Positions 62,539 to 64,000 of a stretch of 64,000 nt of DNA are shown piece after piece (the first letter of the stretch is position 1; every line of letters starts with the position of its first letter). The position numbers and the translations under genes were made by a program. The notes beneath the pieces were generated by a model. The model was not told the origin of the DNA and did no database searches. It saw only the letters and a program-made list of their open reading frames with translations. Origin of the DNA: Lachnospiraceae bacterium (GTDB taxonomy: Bacteria > Bacillota > Clostridia > Lachnospirales > Lachnospiraceae); assembly GCA_017479935.1 (NCBI GenBank), contig JAFVBO010000118.1:1-64000 (forward strand). The letters run 5' to 3'.

Positions 62539-63141
62539 ATGATTATGGAATGGAAATGGACAAGGAAGCCTGCGAAGAGCTGCGTTTCCGATGAAAAAAT
62601 TACGATCACGACTGAACCGCACACGGATCTGTGGCAGCGCACCTACTATCATTTTCGGAATGATAATGCGCCCGTTCTTCAGATGGAGACGGACGAGAAG
62701 TTCTTCAGCTTTATTGTAAAGACGGACTTCTCCGGCGCGCATCATCGCTTTGACCAGTGCGGCATTGTCATGTACCTGGATTCGGAGAACTGGCTCAAGG
62801 GCTCGATTGAATATGAGAACGAAGAGTTTCAGCATCTCGGATCGGTGGTGACCAACCACGGGTATTCGGACTGGGCGACGACGGCGATCCCCGCGGATGT
62901 CAAATCCATGTGGTATCGCTTCAGCCGCAGGGAGGACGATTATTGTGTGGAGTGTTCGGCGGATGGCGTCCATTTCAGCCAGATGCGCGTAGCCCACATG
63001 TGGGAAGGCGCAAAAACGATCCGGTTTGGCATCTACGCCTGCAGCCCGGAAGATTCCAGCTTCACCGCGGAGTTTACGGGAATGAAGATAACCGAGTGTG
63101 CGTGGAAGGCGCACGATGGGCAAAAACCTGATGAAGAGTAA
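62539..63141 (+). CDS. DUF1349 family protein
   Basis: A 200-residue soluble protein with a concanavalin-like beta-sandwich pattern: DLWQRTYYHFRNDNAPVL, FDQCGIVMYLDSENWLKGSIEY, WYRFSRREDDYCVECSADG and RFGIYACSPEDSSFTAEF. These match DUF1349 (yeast Ree1/SACOL-type) proteins, possibly carbohydrate-related but with no proven reaction. AGAGGAG precedes; ATG 62545 is an alternative start. Its end overlaps the start of the following peptidase gene. Confidence 0.87.
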   Translation: MIMEWKWTRKPAKSCVSDEKITITTEPHTDLWQRTYYHFRNDNAPVLQMETDEKFFSFIVKTDFSGAHHRFDQCGIVMYLDSENWLKGSIEYENEEFQHLGSVVTNHGYSDWATTAIPADVKSMWYRFSRREDDYCVECSADGVHFSQMRVAHMWEGAKTIRFGIYACSPEDSSFTAEFTGMKITECAWKAHDGQKPDEE

Positions 63142-63943
63142 CGAGACGGAAGAGCAGAAAACTTGGGATTCTGATGAGTCCAAGGTGGAAGGACGAAAGC
63201 TCTCACACATCAATGAAGCCAAGGCGCAGGATCCGGTTCGCGTTTTCTTTCGCTGGATGAAAGAAGATCGAAAGTTTCGCTTTAAGGTGCTGATCACAGC
63301 CGCGCTGATCGGTCTGATTGCGCTGCCGACACTTTCTGGCGTTGTCAGATCCGTCCTGATTGGTGCCTGGAACCTGCCTGCGCAGACGGAGGATCCATCT
63401 GCTGAAAACGGCTGGGATCCTGCGTATTACAAAAAACTTGCCGACTCGATCCCGGAGGGCATGGCGAGTGAAATCCCCATCTCGCTTCGGATGTGGTGGC
63501 TGTTTCCGGACGGCGTGCCTGAGGATGAAGCAGGCATGCGCCGGATGATGATAACGGTCACGGTGCCGCTCTACCAGGAAGATGGCTCGACAAAGGACGC
63601 GGAGATTACCTGTCATCCAAGGCTGGCGACGGAAATTGCCGTCATCTTCGAGGAGATGAAGGAGGCAAAGTTTCCGATCTCTCAGGTGGGGTGCTATGGA
63701 TATCGGCGCATGAACAACGGCACCGGAACGCACGCACTTTCCCACCATAGCTATGGGGTCTGTATTGACCTGAACTGGGATGTGAACCCGCACATTTCCT
63801 GGGGAACGACACCGGATGAGACAAGCCCGTATTACATCAGCCAGGAAGTTGTAGACATCTGGAAGAAGCATGGCTTCTATTGGGGTGGCGACTGGGGCGA
63901 GCCATATACGGACTGGATGCACTTCACCTACACAGACCACTAA
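63116..63943 (+). CDS. VanY-like D-Ala-D-Ala carboxypeptidase (peptidase M15)
   Basis: A 275-residue membrane-anchored peptidase. One N-terminal helix (LITAALIGLIALPTLSGVV, about 55-75) exports the C-terminal M15 domain (about 125-275). Its zinc motif reads SHHSYGVCIDLN (His and Asp ligands) and DWMHFTY (His ligand), with YGYRRMNNGTGTHAL before it. It should trim the terminal D-Ala of peptidoglycan stem peptides. ATG 63116 has GGAAGG six bases upstream and overlaps the DUF1349 gene by 26 bases; the frame is open from 63098. The remaining 57 bases of the window show no gene. Confidence 0.85.
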   Translation: MGKNLMKSNETEEQKTWDSDESKVEGRKLSHINEAKAQDPVRVFFRWMKEDRKFRFKVLITAALIGLIALPTLSGVVRSVLIGAWNLPAQTEDPSAENGWDPAYYKKLADSIPEGMASEIPISLRMWWLFPDGVPEDEAGMRRMMITVTVPLYQEDGSTKDAEITCHPRLATEIAVIFEEMKEAKFPISQVGCYGYRRMNNGTGTHALSHHSYGVCIDLNWDVNPHISWGTTPDETSPYYISQEVVDIWKKHGFYWGGDWGEPYTDWMHFTYTDH

Positions 63944-64000
63944 GCAAATGACCTGCTATGTCATTGTGATTCAATACGTAAATAAGCCTGCCAAGATGTT

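Overview
The window looks like a chromosomal segment of a Gram-positive clostridial bacterium, most likely Lachnospiraceae (Bacillota). Signs are strong AGGAGG ribosome sites, a LytTR/GHKL two-component pair, a YesM/YesN pair, BspA-type LRR and InlB B-repeat surface modules, Bacillota-type lipoproteins and a DUF6054 gene. The species cannot be named. No rRNA, tRNA, CRISPR array, transposase or phage gene was seen.

Layout. 0-6 kb: a divergent SLC13/ArsB-like permease, then DUF6054 - iron-sulfur serine dehydratase (sdaAB, sdaAA) - amino-acid ABC transporter (binding-protein/permease fusion, then an ATPase with an RsbW-like tail). 6-10.7 kb: a graveyard of truncated genes on both strands (esterase, two kinds of GH3, an ABC ATPase, a kinase/SGNH chimera), punctuated by near-identical terminators. 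10.8-20 kb: a small membrane-anchored protein, then PTS enzyme I, two large secreted proteins of unknown function and HPr on one strand, converging on a GlcNAc-type PTS IICBA. 20-22 kb: a DUF4139/MuiA-like protein flanked by palindromic repeats.

22-46 kb is the most distinctive part. A LytTR regulator and GHKL kinase precede four intact GH3 glycosidases of about 970-1220 aa. Three have the reversed domain order (alpha/beta sandwich and FnIII before the TIM barrel) and one the usual order. Two of the reversed enzymes carry a membrane helix at each end and sit directly behind a small multi-pass membrane protein. Interleaved are three SGNH-hydrolase-like surface proteins built with BspA-LRR and InlB B-repeat modules, one truncated relative, and a lipoprotein of unknown function. 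No sugar importer lies inside the cluster. My reading is a cell-surface glycan or glycoside deacylation/deglycosylation (or envelope-remodelling) system. The 6-10.7 kb graveyard holds pieces of the kinase, both GH3 kinds and the SGNH protein, so it looks like the wreck of a second copy.

46-52 kb: a YesM/YesN pair with an orphan solute-binding lipoprotein, then a secreted DUF1593 nucleoside-hydrolase-like protein. 52-64 kb: an FtsX-type ABC exporter pair, a PlsC-like acyltransferase with a zinc ribbon, a GltS-like symporter, a patatin phospholipase, a P-loop/CYTH fusion, a 3-hydroxyacyl-CoA dehydrogenase (minus strand), a DUF1349 protein and a VanY-like M15 peptidase.

Two intergenic repeat families stand out. 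One is a GTGACAGGGGACGGG palindrome at five loci, three of them as long near-perfect inverted repeats. The other is a 13-bp-stem hairpin present twice with compensatory base changes. Gene starts were moved from the longest reading frame where a ribosome site argued for it. Protein identities come from recognising motifs by eye, not from searches.
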